A stretch of 64,000 bases of DNA from Sulfuricurvum sp. (GTDB lineage Bacteria > Campylobacterota > Campylobacteria > Campylobacterales > Sulfurimonadaceae), in the NCBI RefSeq assembly GCF_023229695.1, contig NZ_JALNYS010000001.1:1-64000 (forward strand), given 5' to 3'. Position 1 is the first letter of the stretch; every line of letters starts with the position of its first letter. Both the position numbers and the translations under genes were made by a program. The notes under the pieces were generated by a model, which did no database searches, was not told the DNA's origin, and saw only the letters and a list, made by a program, of their open reading frames with translations. Below, one piece after another: positions 1 through 8,131 of the stretch.

Positions 1-374
1 CCGACCTGATCGGTGAGATCTCCATCTCCGGCCGTGAACAAGCAGAGGGGATGAACCAGATCAATCAGGCTATGGGACAAGTGGATCAAGTGACCCAACA
101 AGTGGCCGCCAACTCCGAAGAGGCGGCCGCCGCCGCCGAAGAGCTCAACGCCCAAGCAAGCGCAATGATGGAGACGATTGCCGTACTGGCCCAAATGGTG
201 GGGATGCAGAGCGAATCGCATGTCAACCCGCCGAAACGGCAACAACGCAGTTCTCTGGAACTCAAACCCTCAAGCGCCCCGCGTAAAAGCGCTCAAATTC
301 CTCAACGCAGAGGCGCTTCGGCCAGAGCCGATGAGATCTTCCCTCTGCATGAGGACGACTTGAAAGAGTTCTGA
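1..374 (+). CDS. Methyl-accepting chemotaxis protein, C-terminal end (partial)
   Basis: The reading frame is open from the window edge (first full codon at 3) to the stop at 374, so only the last 123 residues are seen. They hold the end of the alpha-helical signalling hairpin, including the NSEEAAAAAEEL stretch typical of MCP signalling domains, followed by a basic, serine-rich tail. Receptors of this type cluster with CheW/CheA at the membrane and control CheA autophosphorylation. The sensor domain lies upstream of the window. The next gene starts one base after the stop, so this receptor probably heads or belongs to the cheA operon. No CheR-tethering NWETF-like pentapeptide is visible at the C-terminus. 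Confidence 0.85.
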   Translation, partial: DLIGEISISGREQAEGMNQINQAMGQVDQVTQQVAANSEEAAAAAEELNAQASAMMETIAVLAQMVGMQSESHVNPPKRQQRSSLELKPSSAPRKSAQIPQRRGASARADEIFPLHEDDLKEF

Positions 375-375
375 G

Positions 376-639
376 ATGCAGTTCGACGGTGACGTGCTGA
401 CCATCGAGCCGGAGATGTCGATGGAAGAGATCCGGGCATTCGAACAGTTTGTCCGTCCTCGTCTGGAGTATATTGAAACCATAGAGATCGAAGAGGCTCT
501 GCCGGTGCGCAGCAGCGCTCTGATTTCGTTGTTGGTGAGTTTGAAACGGACCCGGCCGGAGGTGTCGATCCCTTTTATCGAAAAGGGATCGACCACCTCG
601 GAGGGCTATGGAACACTGCATTGGATGTGTCATGACTAA
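376..639 (+). CDS. Small STAS-like protein between receptor and CheA
   Basis: Predicted 87 residues, acidic N-terminal half, then LPVRSSALISLLVSLKRTRP, which resembles the serine-containing helix of STAS (anti-sigma-antagonist-like) domains. No signal peptide or membrane segment is visible. It starts one base after the MCP stop and its stop codon lies inside the start region of cheA (ATGACTAA at 632-639), so it is very likely translated with cheA. STAS proteins occur in several alternative chemosensory operons, where their role is poorly defined. The assignment rests on this weak pattern only; it could be an unrelated small protein. Confidence 0.6.
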   Translation: MQFDGDVLTIEPEMSMEEIRAFEQFVRPRLEYIETIEIEEALPVRSSALISLLVSLKRTRPEVSIPFIEKGSTTSEGYGTLHWMCHD

Positions 640-2776
640 ACAAGAACAAGTCAAAGCGATCTTTATCGAAGAGGCAGGGGAGATCATCGAAAAGCTCGAT
701 GTCGATATCCTCCGCTTCGAAGAGAATCCGGAGGATTTCGACCTGCTGAACGAAATATTCCGGGGAGTCCACACCCTCAAAGGGAATGCCAACGCCTTTG
801 GTTTCACCCGTCTGGGAGAATTTGTCCACCACTTCGAAGACGTCCTCGATTATTACCGAAGTACCCATGATACAATATCCCAAGATCAGCTGGGGCTGTT
901 TGTCGACAGTGTCGATATCATCACCGAGGTGATGACGTGTGAACTCGACGCCCTCCCCGATTTGCCGCACGGGTACGAGGGGTGTCTGGAAAAAATCAAA
1001 GCGCTGATCGCGTCGAAAAAGGATGCCCCCTCTCCCGCAATGATCGAAACGGTTGCCGAAGCGTTGCCGGATTTGGCGTCCGAATTCACTTTCAGCTGTG
1101 AGGAACGGATGGATAGGGAGATCGCCAAAACGATAGAGCTCCTCCAAACGCAGCAAACCGAAGGGACAACCCTCTATAAAGTCGAACTGACCCTCGATAA
1201 GGACTGCTATAAACGGGGGTTTGACCATCTCCTTTTTCTCACCCTGTTGGGGGAGAAAGCGGTATCGATGGAGAGCTTTTTCGATATGGAGACGATTGAA
1301 CCCCTTGAACGGTTCGCATGCGATGAGAACGGCATTAAAAAAGTGGTGACCCTCCTTCTTACGCCGCAGGGGATCGAAGAGGTTAGGGAAAATTTCGAAT
1401 TTTTATTTGACCATGAATACGCCATCACCCCCATCGACGTGATGGTTGCCGATGCAGCGGCTGCAAACGATGACGCGGCCGTTGCTGATCAAACCGCTGA
1501 AGAACCGGCTGCGCCCGTGGTAGAGAAACGGGAGATTCCCGACCGGCGGCAATCGGACCGGAGGGGGGGATCTGATACCCCGAGCGTCACCGCTTCCAAA
1601 TCGACGATCCGTATCGATACGTTCAAACTTGACGAACTCTTCGATTCGGTGGGGGAGCTGGTTATCGCCCAAAACTTCATCGCCCAGAACGATAAGATCC
1701 GCGTGATCGAAGACGAATCGATCAGCCGTGCCATCGAGACCCTCTCCAAGATCACCAAACGGATACAAGACCGGGTTATGTCTCTGCGGATGGTCGCGAT
1801 CCGTGATACCTTCGATAAGATGAAACGGGTGGTGCGCGACACCTCCAAAAAAACCCTCAAAGAGCTCCACCTGAACGTTCAGGGGGAAGAGACCGAAATC
1901 GATAAAACGATGATCGACAGCCTCTCCGATCCGCTGATCCATATCATCCGCAACGCGATCGACCACGGCCTCGAAGCCAACGCCGACGAACGCATTGCAG
2001 TCGGGAAAAACGCCGAAGGGAACATCACCTTGCGTGCCTACCACAAAAGCGGCAGTATCGTCATCAGCGTCAGCGATGACGGACGGGGGATCAATAAAGA
2101 GAAAGTGCTCCAAAAAGCGGTTCAGAGGGGGGTCGTCAGCGGAGACGAAAACCTCACCGACTCCCAACTCTTCTCTTTGATCATGCAGCCGGGATTCTCG
2201 ACCGTCGATGCGATCAGCGACCTCTCGGGGCGCGGCGTGGGGTTGGACGTCGTTAAAACCTCGATCGAAAAACTGCGCGGAAAAATCGAAATCGAATCCA
2301 AAGAGGGGGAGGGGACCACCTTTTCCATGGTCCTCCCCCTCACCCTGGCGATCATCGACGGAATGCTCGTACAGGCGGCGGGGGAGATCTATATCATCCC
2401 GACGCTCAGCGTCGTCGAATCGTTCCGCCCCGAACGTGAGATCGTCCATGCCCTCAAAGAGAAAGGGGAGTTCGTCAGTATGCGCGGTCAGCATATCCCG
2501 GTGATCCGCCTCAGCGACGTATTTAACCTCCCGACAAAACGGATCGAACCGTGGGAGGGGATACTCGTCTGCGTCGAAACCGAAGCGGGACGGATCGCCA
2601 TCATGGTCGATGAACTGGTCGGACGTCAGCAGGTGGTCATCAAACCGCTGGGCAAAGCTCTCGCAAAGCTCAAAGAGATCTCCGGCGGAGCGATTCTGGG
2701 GAGCGGCGACATCGCGTTGATCCTCAATGTCGATGAACTGCGCCCGCTGATAGAGGCATCGCGTGGTGGAAATTGA
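632..2776 (+). CDS. cheA: Chemotaxis histidine kinase CheA
   Basis: CheA takes signals from receptor arrays and passes phosphate to CheY/CheB-type response regulators. The predicted 714 residues show an N-terminal Hpt (P1) domain with the phospho-acceptor in HTLKGNANAFG (His47), a long middle part without a clear CheY-binding P2, a hydrophilic linker (DRRQSDRRGG), the dimerisation helices, a GHKL ATPase with the N-box IIRNAIDHGLE near residue 440 and DDGRGI and SGRGVGLDVV boxes, and a C-terminal CheW-like regulatory domain. The start at 632 is preferred because it overlaps the previous stop by 8 nt; an in-frame ATG at 608 is the alternative. The stop overlaps cheR by 14 nt. No CheW or CheY gene is adjacent, so these partners must be encoded elsewhere. 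Confidence 0.95.
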   Translation: MTKQEQVKAIFIEEAGEIIEKLDVDILRFEENPEDFDLLNEIFRGVHTLKGNANAFGFTRLGEFVHHFEDVLDYYRSTHDTISQDQLGLFVDSVDIITEVMTCELDALPDLPHGYEGCLEKIKALIASKKDAPSPAMIETVAEALPDLASEFTFSCEERMDREIAKTIELLQTQQTEGTTLYKVELTLDKDCYKRGFDHLLFLTLLGEKAVSMESFFDMETIEPLERFACDENGIKKVVTLLLTPQGIEEVRENFEFLFDHEYAITPIDVMVADAAAANDDAAVADQTAEEPAAPVVEKREIPDRRQSDRRGGSDTPSVTASKSTIRIDTFKLDELFDSVGELVIAQNFIAQNDKIRVIEDESISRAIETLSKITKRIQDRVMSLRMVAIRDTFDKMKRVVRDTSKKTLKELHLNVQGEETEIDKTMIDSLSDPLIHIIRNAIDHGLEANADERIAVGKNAEGNITLRAYHKSGSIVISVSDDGRGINKEKVLQKAVQRGVVSGDENLTDSQLFSLIMQPGFSTVDAISDLSGRGVGLDVVKTSIEKLRGKIEIESKEGEGTTFSMVLPLTLAIIDGMLVQAAGEIYIIPTLSVVESFRPEREIVHALKEKGEFVSMRGQHIPVIRLSDVFNLPTKRIEPWEGILVCVETEAGRIAIMVDELVGRQQVVIKPLGKALAKLKEISGGAILGSGDIALILNVDELRPLIEASRGGN

Positions 2777-3587
2777 ACTAAAAAATGAAGAGTTCGAACT
2801 TTTTCGCCGTTACATTTATGATAAAGTGGGAATTTCCCTCTCAAGACAGAAAAGCACCCTGGTCAAAGGGAGGCTGAACAAGCGGCTCAACCATTTGGGG
2901 CTGAAGAGCTTTCGGGAGTATTACGACTATCTCGTACACGATGAGAGCGGTGAGGAGCTCTCTTTTTTCGTCAGTGCGATCTCGACCAACGTCACCTCTT
3001 TTTTCAGAGAATCGGCACAGTGGGTGTGGCTGGAGAGCTATCTGCCGAAATTGACGGCGTCGAAACGGGAGAAAAAGATCCGTATCTGGTCGGCAGGGTG
3101 TTCCAGCGGAGAGGAACCGTATACGATTTTGATGTTCCTGCAACACCATTTGAGCGATTTTGATCAATGGGATATCAAGATTCTGGCGACCGATATCTCT
3201 TCCAAAGTACTGGCAAAAGCGATCGAAGGGAGCTATGAAGCCAAACAGGTTGAGTCTCTCCCGCGAGAGATTGCTCTTCGCTCTTTTGAAAAACTGAAAG
3301 ACGAGAGGGGAATCCGTTATCGAATCGTCCCGAAATTACGGGAGAAGGTGACGTTTCGTCTGTACAATCTGGTCACCGATCCGTTTTTTTTCAAAAACAG
3401 ATTCGATATGGTTTTTTGCCGCAACGTCATGATCTATTTTGACGATGTGACCCGTCAGGAACTTGTCCGCAGATTCGGCAGGGTCCTCTCTCCGGGCGCC
3501 CCTTTGTTCCTGGGGAGTTCGGAATCGCTGACAAGCCAGCGCGAGACGTTTAAACTGATAGGGTCGTCGATTTATCAACGACTCTAA
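2763..3587 (+). CDS. cheR: Chemotaxis receptor methyltransferase CheR
   Basis: CheR transfers methyl groups from S-adenosylmethionine to glutamates of chemoreceptors for sensory adaptation, opposed by CheB. The 274 residues show the all-helical CheR N-terminal domain (about 1-75) and the SAM-binding Rossmann domain with IWSAGCSSGEEPYTI near residue 100 and FRNVMIYFD-like sequence (FCRNVMIYF) near 218. The length is normal for the family and no extra TPR domain is attached. The start is GTG at 2763, with a second in-frame GTG at 2766; the gene overlaps cheA by 14 nt, indicating translational coupling. It is followed directly by two tandem repeat units before the next chemotaxis gene. Confidence 0.94.
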   Translation: MVEIELKNEEFELFRRYIYDKVGISLSRQKSTLVKGRLNKRLNHLGLKSFREYYDYLVHDESGEELSFFVSAISTNVTSFFRESAQWVWLESYLPKLTASKREKKIRIWSAGCSSGEEPYTILMFLQHHLSDFDQWDIKILATDISSKVLAKAIEGSYEAKQVESLPREIALRSFEKLKDERGIRYRIVPKLREKVTFRLYNLVTDPFFFKNRFDMVFCRNVMIYFDDVTRQELVRRFGRVLSPGAPLFLGSSESLTSQRETFKLIGSSIYQRL

Positions 3588-3589
3588 AA

Positions 3590-3820
3590 AAGTGCATAAC
3601 ATCAGAGCGGTTAATCTCCCGCATCGGAAAGATGCGGGAAGCTTCAGGGGGGTGCAGGGGACTTTAGTCCCTGCCACTTTCCGGGCTTTGCCCGAAAAGT
3701 GCGTAACATCAGGTTGCTTATCTCTCCCGCATCCGAAAGATGCGGGAAGCTTCAGGGGGGTGCAGGGGACTTTAGTCCCTGCCACTTTCCGGGCTTTGCC
3801 CGGAAAGTGTATAACATCAG
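3590..3820 (+). repeat. Two tandem units of the interspersed hairpin repeat
   Basis: A short terminal piece (3590-3605, AAGTGCATAACATCAG) is followed by two near-identical units of 107 and 108 bp (3606-3712 and 3713-3820). Each unit has three hairpins: CCCGCATC/GATGCGGG, GCAGGGGACT/AGTCCCTGC and CTTTCCGGGC/GCCCGGAAAG, and ends in GTGCGTAACATCAG or a close variant. The units separate cheR from the following kinase-like gene. Open frames across this stretch are not considered genes because the same DNA recurs between unrelated genes in both orientations. Confidence 0.88.
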
Positions 3821-3846
3821 ATAGTAAATAAAAGGGAAAATAGACC

Positions 3847-4686
3847 ATGGAAGAGTGCTTCAGTTGCAAAGGGGAACAGTGTGAAAACACCTATTCGGAG
3901 ATTGAATTTTTAAGCCGTAAAATTTTGGATCTTAATAAACAGCTGATTGACAGCGGAAAAGCGAAATCCCGTTTTTTATCTCTGGTGGCCAATGCCCTGA
4001 ACAATCCGATCGCGGTTTTACTCAGCATGATCCCCCATTTGAAACCGCAGAACGATTTGAAACTCGAAACCATCTACGCATTGGTCCATGAACAGGCATT
4101 GACGCTCGATTTTCGGATCCAAAATCTGGTTGCCGCCGCAGAGATAGAGAACGGTGAAGTCGATATCAGCTATGCATCGGTCGATATTAAAGATTTGGTC
4201 GATGAGGCAATCAAAGCGTTGCGCTATACGATTGAAGAGAAACAGATTCGGATGAGTGTGGAGAACACGGTGGAGCAAAAGATTGTGGGCGATCCGCAAC
4301 GGCTCTATCTGATCTTCCGTAATCTGATCGATAATGCCTGCAATTACGGAAAAGAGAAGGGCAATGTCATTATCACCGTCCGTGAGAACGATTCGCGATT
4401 GCATATTTCGGTCAAGAATGACGGGGAGGGGCCCAAAGTGGAGTACAAAGCACAGGTCTATACCCGTTTTGCCGCCGGACCCGAAGGGGCGCACGGACTG
4501 GGACTCGGGCTGAGTATCGTCCGGGATTTAAGCGAACTGATGGACGGCTCTATCGATTATCAAACCGATGGCACTTCGGTGACGTTTATGGTGGATTTGC
4601 CGCTTCAAACCGCTTTGGAAAATTCCGAAGCATTTGGATCAAACGATTTTTTCTTTGAATCCTTTGATGATGCAATTGAGCTTTAA
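3847..4686 (+). CDS. Histidine-kinase-like protein lacking the phospho-acceptor histidine
   Basis: Predicted 279-residue cytoplasmic protein. It begins with cysteines 4, 7 and 12 (CFSCKGEQC), then a coiled-coil-like helix and a HisKA-like helix in which FLSLVANALNNP aligns with the usual FLANMSHELRTP, so the phospho-acceptor His is Asn49. The ATPase domain looks intact: N-box IFRNLIDNACNYG, NDGEGP and GLGLGLSIVRDL. No transmembrane segment is present. It overlaps cheD by 1 nt (TAATG), so it belongs to the cheD-cheB operon. It may phosphorylate another protein's histidine, act as an allosteric partner of CheA, or act as a phosphatase; the cysteine cluster could bind a metal or sense redox state. 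These roles are inference. Confidence 0.8.
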   Translation: MEECFSCKGEQCENTYSEIEFLSRKILDLNKQLIDSGKAKSRFLSLVANALNNPIAVLLSMIPHLKPQNDLKLETIYALVHEQALTLDFRIQNLVAAAEIENGEVDISYASVDIKDLVDEAIKALRYTIEEKQIRMSVENTVEQKIVGDPQRLYLIFRNLIDNACNYGKEKGNVIITVRENDSRLHISVKNDGEGPKVEYKAQVYTRFAAGPEGAHGLGLGLSIVRDLSELMDGSIDYQTDGTSVTFMVDLPLQTALENSEAFGSNDFFFESFDDAIEL

Positions 4687-5168
4687 TGATTCAGGGGAGT
4701 TCTACTTTTATCCATGTCGGTCAGCTGCATATCGATTACTCCCCCTCCGCCATCTCTACGGTGTTGGGATCGTGCGTCGCCGTCTGTTTGTATGATACGC
4801 GGCTTGGGATGGGGGGGATGAATCACTACCTCCTTCCGTTTTGGAACGGCAACGGATTGCAATCGCCGAAGTTCGGAAACATCTCCATTCCGAAACTGAT
4901 TGAAATGATGATTTCAAAAGGGTCGCATCCCAGCAGGATGGAGGCAAAAGTGTTCGGGGGGGCATCGCTGAATGTGGGTCCCCTTTCGAATACGATGATG
5001 ATCGGTGAAAAAAACATTATGGTTGCCAAAGAGATTCTCCATGAGTATAAAATACCGATTGCGGCTCAGGATGTCGGGGGACGCAACGGGCGAAAAATCC
5101 AGTTTGATCTGGAACGGGGGAAAATTTTGCTGAAATACGTCGCGCGAAGCGAAGTAGAGGGGGAATAA
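4686..5168 (+). CDS. cheD: Chemoreceptor glutamine deamidase CheD
   Basis: CheD deamidates specific glutamines of chemoreceptors to glutamate, making methylation sites, and in several bacteria interacts with a CheC-type phosphatase. The 160 residues carry the family landmarks: the catalytic Cys in LGSCVAVCLYD (about residue 29), the His in GGMNHYLLP (about 48) and KVFGGAS (about 95). It overlaps the preceding kinase-like gene by one base and is followed by cheB after three bases, so the three form one translational unit. No cheC is present in the window. Confidence 0.93.
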   Translation: MIQGSSTFIHVGQLHIDYSPSAISTVLGSCVAVCLYDTRLGMGGMNHYLLPFWNGNGLQSPKFGNISIPKLIEMMISKGSHPSRMEAKVFGGASLNVGPLSNTMMIGEKNIMVAKEILHEYKIPIAAQDVGGRNGRKIQFDLERGKILLKYVARSEVEGE

Positions 5169-5171
5169 ACG

Positions 5172-6194
5172 ATGTCGATCAAAGTGCTTATCGTGGATGA
5201 CAGTGCCACGGCACGGGCCGTTTTAAGCGAAATTCTCGAATCGGAGCCGACGATTCACGTGGTGGGGACCGCTGCGGACGCATACATCGCCCGGGATAAA
5301 ATCGTGGAACTCCGCCCCGACGTCATCTGTCTGGATGTCGAGATGCCGCGAATGGACGGGATTACTTTTCTGAAACGGTTGATGCACTATATGCCGATAC
5401 CGGTAGTTATGGTCTCTTCGCTGACGCAGGCCGGGGCAAAAACAACGTTGGATGCACTCGAAGCGGGGGCGGTCGATTTTGTCCCCAAACCCCATTCGCA
5501 TATTTATGACGGCAAAGAGGAGATGCGCGACGAACTCATCTCCAAAATAAAAATCGCCGCCAAGGTCCACGTCAAGCAGCATGTTCTGCGATCGCTGCAG
5601 CAGGCCAATACGACCTCGCTGGCAGAGACGACCCATAAAATTTTGGCGATCGGTGCTTCAACCGGAGGGACCGAAGCCCTTAAAGATCTGCTGATGGCAT
5701 TGCCGAGAAACGGCCCCGGGACGATTGTCGTTCAGCACATGCCGGCCAATTTTACGGGCCCCTTTGCCGAGAGGCTCAACGGTATCTGCACGATGGAAGT
5801 TCGTGAAGCGCGAAACGGCGATTCGATTACTCCGGGGGTCGTCTTGATCGCGCCGGGGGATTACCATATGGTGGTACGACGTTCGGGGGCCCGTTATTAT
5901 GTCGAGATCGGGAGCGGTGAGAAGGTCTCCGGGCACAAACCTTCGGTGGATGTCCTTTTTCACTCGGTTGCCAAAATCGCAGGTGCCAATGCGATCGGCG
6001 TACTATTGACCGGAATGGGGGCTGACGGGGCCAAAGGGCTGTTGGCGATGCGTCATGCGGGGGCAAAAACGATCGGTCAGGATGAGGCAAGCTGTGTGGT
6101 TTACGGGATGCCGAAAGTTGCGTATGAACTCGGAGCGGTTGAAAAACAATTACCCCTGCATAAAATAGCGAATGCAATTGTAGAATCGCTCTAA
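5172..6194 (+). CDS. cheB: Chemotaxis response regulator / methylesterase CheB
   Basis: CheB removes methyl groups from receptors when phosphorylated by CheA. The 340 residues show an N-terminal receiver domain (DDSATAR, phospho-acceptor Asp55 in LDVEMP, Lys in FVPKP) and the C-terminal methylesterase with the catalytic triad Ser163 (GASTGG), His189 (QHMPANF) and Asp285 (GMGADG). Full length. It closes the kinase-like/cheD/cheB group; no terminator hairpin is seen in the 70 bp AT-rich gap before the next gene, which carries its own start signals. Confidence 0.96.
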   Translation: MSIKVLIVDDSATARAVLSEILESEPTIHVVGTAADAYIARDKIVELRPDVICLDVEMPRMDGITFLKRLMHYMPIPVVMVSSLTQAGAKTTLDALEAGAVDFVPKPHSHIYDGKEEMRDELISKIKIAAKVHVKQHVLRSLQQANTTSLAETTHKILAIGASTGGTEALKDLLMALPRNGPGTIVVQHMPANFTGPFAERLNGICTMEVREARNGDSITPGVVLIAPGDYHMVVRRSGARYYVEIGSGEKVSGHKPSVDVLFHSVAKIAGANAIGVLLTGMGADGAKGLLAMRHAGAKTIGQDEASCVVYGMPKVAYELGAVEKQLPLHKIANAIVESL

Positions 6195-6267
6195 TTTATT
6201 ATCTAAAATAAAGTAAAATCTCATCGGTATTTATTTAATACCCTAATATAAACTATAAAAGAGTTTG

Positions 6268-7383
6268 ATGCTCACGATTAACGATACAGTGATTCCTTCG
6301 GGTGATGAGGAACTCGGAGATAATCTCCTTTACTATGACTACAATATTGACCATCTTCTCTCCCTTGAAGCCAAGGGATTGAACATGGAGGATGAAGCCT
6401 ATATCAGTGCTTTTCGCTCATTCGAGGGGGAAGTGTACGAGAACTATATTTACGAAAAGCTTCTCCGTTATGCGGCGAATGAGCCGCAAATTAAAAGGTT
6501 TATCATCAAAGGGCCTCACAAGCACCGTACCCGTGCGCAAAGCGATGCGTTGTCGGTGAGTTGGAAAGGGCAGATCATTTATCGTGCCCGGCACAAAGAG
6601 ATCGGTGAATTTGACGGACTCCTCTTTACCGACAAAGAGCTCTATTTTGTGGAGATGACCCTGGTAAAATCGGTCAGCAACCTCAAAAAACGGCTCCGTA
6701 AAAAGCGTGCCCTGTTGGAAGTGCTCTTTCCCCGCTATCAGGTGAAAGCGCTTCTGGTACTCAATGAAGGGGCGACGGGGACATCGGACCTCCCTTTGTT
6801 TGCGTCGGTTTGGCTGACTCAGCCTTACAGTGCCCGTCATATTTTTGAGCGCCTCAGCGTTAAATCGCCGCGTGAACCGATGCGCCGTATTTTGAGCCCT
6901 AAAATCACCCATGCCGAAGAGATCAAAACGGCATCGTTTAAATATTATGCTACCCTGACATGGATGTTACGCTCATTGCGGGGTAAAGCTCCGTTAGACC
7001 TTGAATTTTTTAACCGGGGGGCGACACAGCGCTACCACGATATCTATACCAAGGTCTATGTCGGGTATCTGGCAATCGAGGATTTTAAAACGCTTCTCCC
7101 CAATACAACGTTCGAGGGGAGCAAGGCGACTTACGCGGTTGTGGCGATCGAGAAAGATCATTCGGGAGGGTATTTTCTCACCTATTTTCTCCGTCATGCA
7201 GCGAAAAAACTCGATAATATCACCCTAAGCGCAGGGGGAGTCAAAACGGAGAAAAAAGATCCGTTCGGGATTACCCTGACCGAGATGAACCATCTTGAGA
7301 AGGTGATGGATGAGAGTTTTCATCTGACGTTGGAACATCACAATCAGATTTTGGATCTTATCAGCGAAATGCGCCACAAATAG
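6268..7383 (+). CDS. Uncharacterised protein with possible PD-(D/E)XK-like core
   Basis: Predicted 371 residues, soluble, not recognised as a named family. The middle part reads EFDGLLFTDKELYFVEMT, with Asp116 and Glu129 spaced like the D...ExK motif of restriction-endonuclease-like nucleases, preceded by a helix rich in E and Y (GEVYENYIYEKLLRY) like the motif-I helix of that fold. The usual lysine is replaced by Thr131, so it may be inactive or have moved its lysine. A basic stretch (KKRLRKKR) follows. The ATG at 6268 is preferred over the adjacent TTG at 6265. It stands alone between cheB and a repeat copy. Confidence 0.7.
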   Translation: MLTINDTVIPSGDEELGDNLLYYDYNIDHLLSLEAKGLNMEDEAYISAFRSFEGEVYENYIYEKLLRYAANEPQIKRFIIKGPHKHRTRAQSDALSVSWKGQIIYRARHKEIGEFDGLLFTDKELYFVEMTLVKSVSNLKKRLRKKRALLEVLFPRYQVKALLVLNEGATGTSDLPLFASVWLTQPYSARHIFERLSVKSPREPMRRILSPKITHAEEIKTASFKYYATLTWMLRSLRGKAPLDLEFFNRGATQRYHDIYTKVYVGYLAIEDFKTLLPNTTFEGSKATYAVVAIEKDHSGGYFLTYFLRHAAKKLDNITLSAGGVKTEKKDPFGITLTEMNHLEKVMDESFHLTLEHHNQILDLISEMRHK

Positions 7384-7401
7384 CCTATTTTCTCCTTTTA
7401 G

Positions 7402-7546
7402 CTGATGTTACGCACTTTCCGGGCAAAGCCCGTAAAGTGGCAGGGACAATTTGTCCCCTGCACCCCCCTAAAGCTACCCACATCTTCCGGATGCGGGAGA
7501 ATAATTCCCCCTGTTGCACTTGCTAGGGCAAGGTGCGTAACATCAG
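7402..7546 (-). repeat. Interspersed hairpin repeat, full-length copy
   Basis: This 145 bp copy starts with CTGATGTTACGCACTTTCC and ends with GGTGCGTAACATCAG, giving inverted ends of about 14 bp. Inside lie the same three hairpins as at 3606-3820, here in the opposite orientation, plus an extra AT-richer arm (about 7505-7535). No flanking target duplication could be made out. It fills most of the 290 bp gap between 7383 and 7673; the remaining 125 bp (7547-7672) is AT-rich and should hold the promoter of the next operon. Confidence 0.85.
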
Positions 7547-7672
7547 TTTCTATAAAGCCGTGACGATCGTCGCGGTTACCTAAAAATCATCAAAAATTCA
7601 TAATCAAACGGTACTATTTTTTTAAACAAACTGTGCCACAATAAGCAACTAAAAATGGTGAGAAGGATAGGT

Positions 7673-8131
7673 ATGAAAAAAGCGATTATGGGATTGGTTT
7701 TGGCAGTGAGTGTATGGGGGGCCCCTTATAGCGTTGGACAATCGGTCACACCGTTGGATCTTAAAGATCAGTTCGGGAAACGCCATGCGCTCAAAGTCAT
7801 GCCCGAAAAGCTGATTATGGCGTTTGAAAAAGGGACGGGTGCGATGGTCAATGAGTATCTGTCCGCGCAGGATAAAGGGTATCTTGTGAAAAACAATGCG
7901 GCTTTTATCGCCGACATCAGTCAAATGCCGAATTTTATTACCAAAGCGTTTGCGTTGCCGAAAATGCAAAAATATCCCCACACGGTCTTATTGATTCAAG
8001 ACGAAGAGCTGGGGCTTAAATTTCCCTCCGAAGAGGAGAAAGTGACGGTGATGACGTTCAAGGGGAATTTTCTCCGCTCCATCCGCTACATCACCTCCGC
8101 AGCAGAACTGAAGCAGGCGATTGAACCGTGA
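7673..8131 (+). CDS. Secreted protein of unknown function, thioredoxin-fold-like, first gene of a six-gene operon
   Basis: Predicted 152 residues with a clear signal peptide (MKKAIMGLVLAVSVWGAPYS). The mature part begins VTPLDLKDQFGKRH, which resembles the start of thioredoxin-like or YtfJ-like periplasmic proteins, but there are no cysteines, so no redox activity is expected. The ATG at 7673 has an AGAAGGA ribosome site 5 nt upstream, better than an in-frame start at 7655. Its TGA overlaps the GTG of the next gene. A role as periplasmic partner of the ABC transporter encoded next is inferred from the operon only. Confidence 0.75.
   Translation: MKKAIMGLVLAVSVWGAPYSVGQSVTPLDLKDQFGKRHALKVMPEKLIMAFEKGTGAMVNEYLSAQDKGYLVKNNAAFIADISQMPNFITKAFALPKMQKYPHTVLLIQDEELGLKFPSEEEKVTVMTFKGNFLRSIRYITSAAELKQAIEP

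Noticed and set aside
3590..3820. Tandem units as a CRISPR array
   Set aside because: Units are over 100 bp, there are no spacers of regular length, and no cas genes are in the window.
3592..3831. 79-codon open frame across the tandem repeats
   Set aside because: The frame is made of two repeat units that recur between unrelated genes in both orientations; it has no ribosome site and no protein-like composition.
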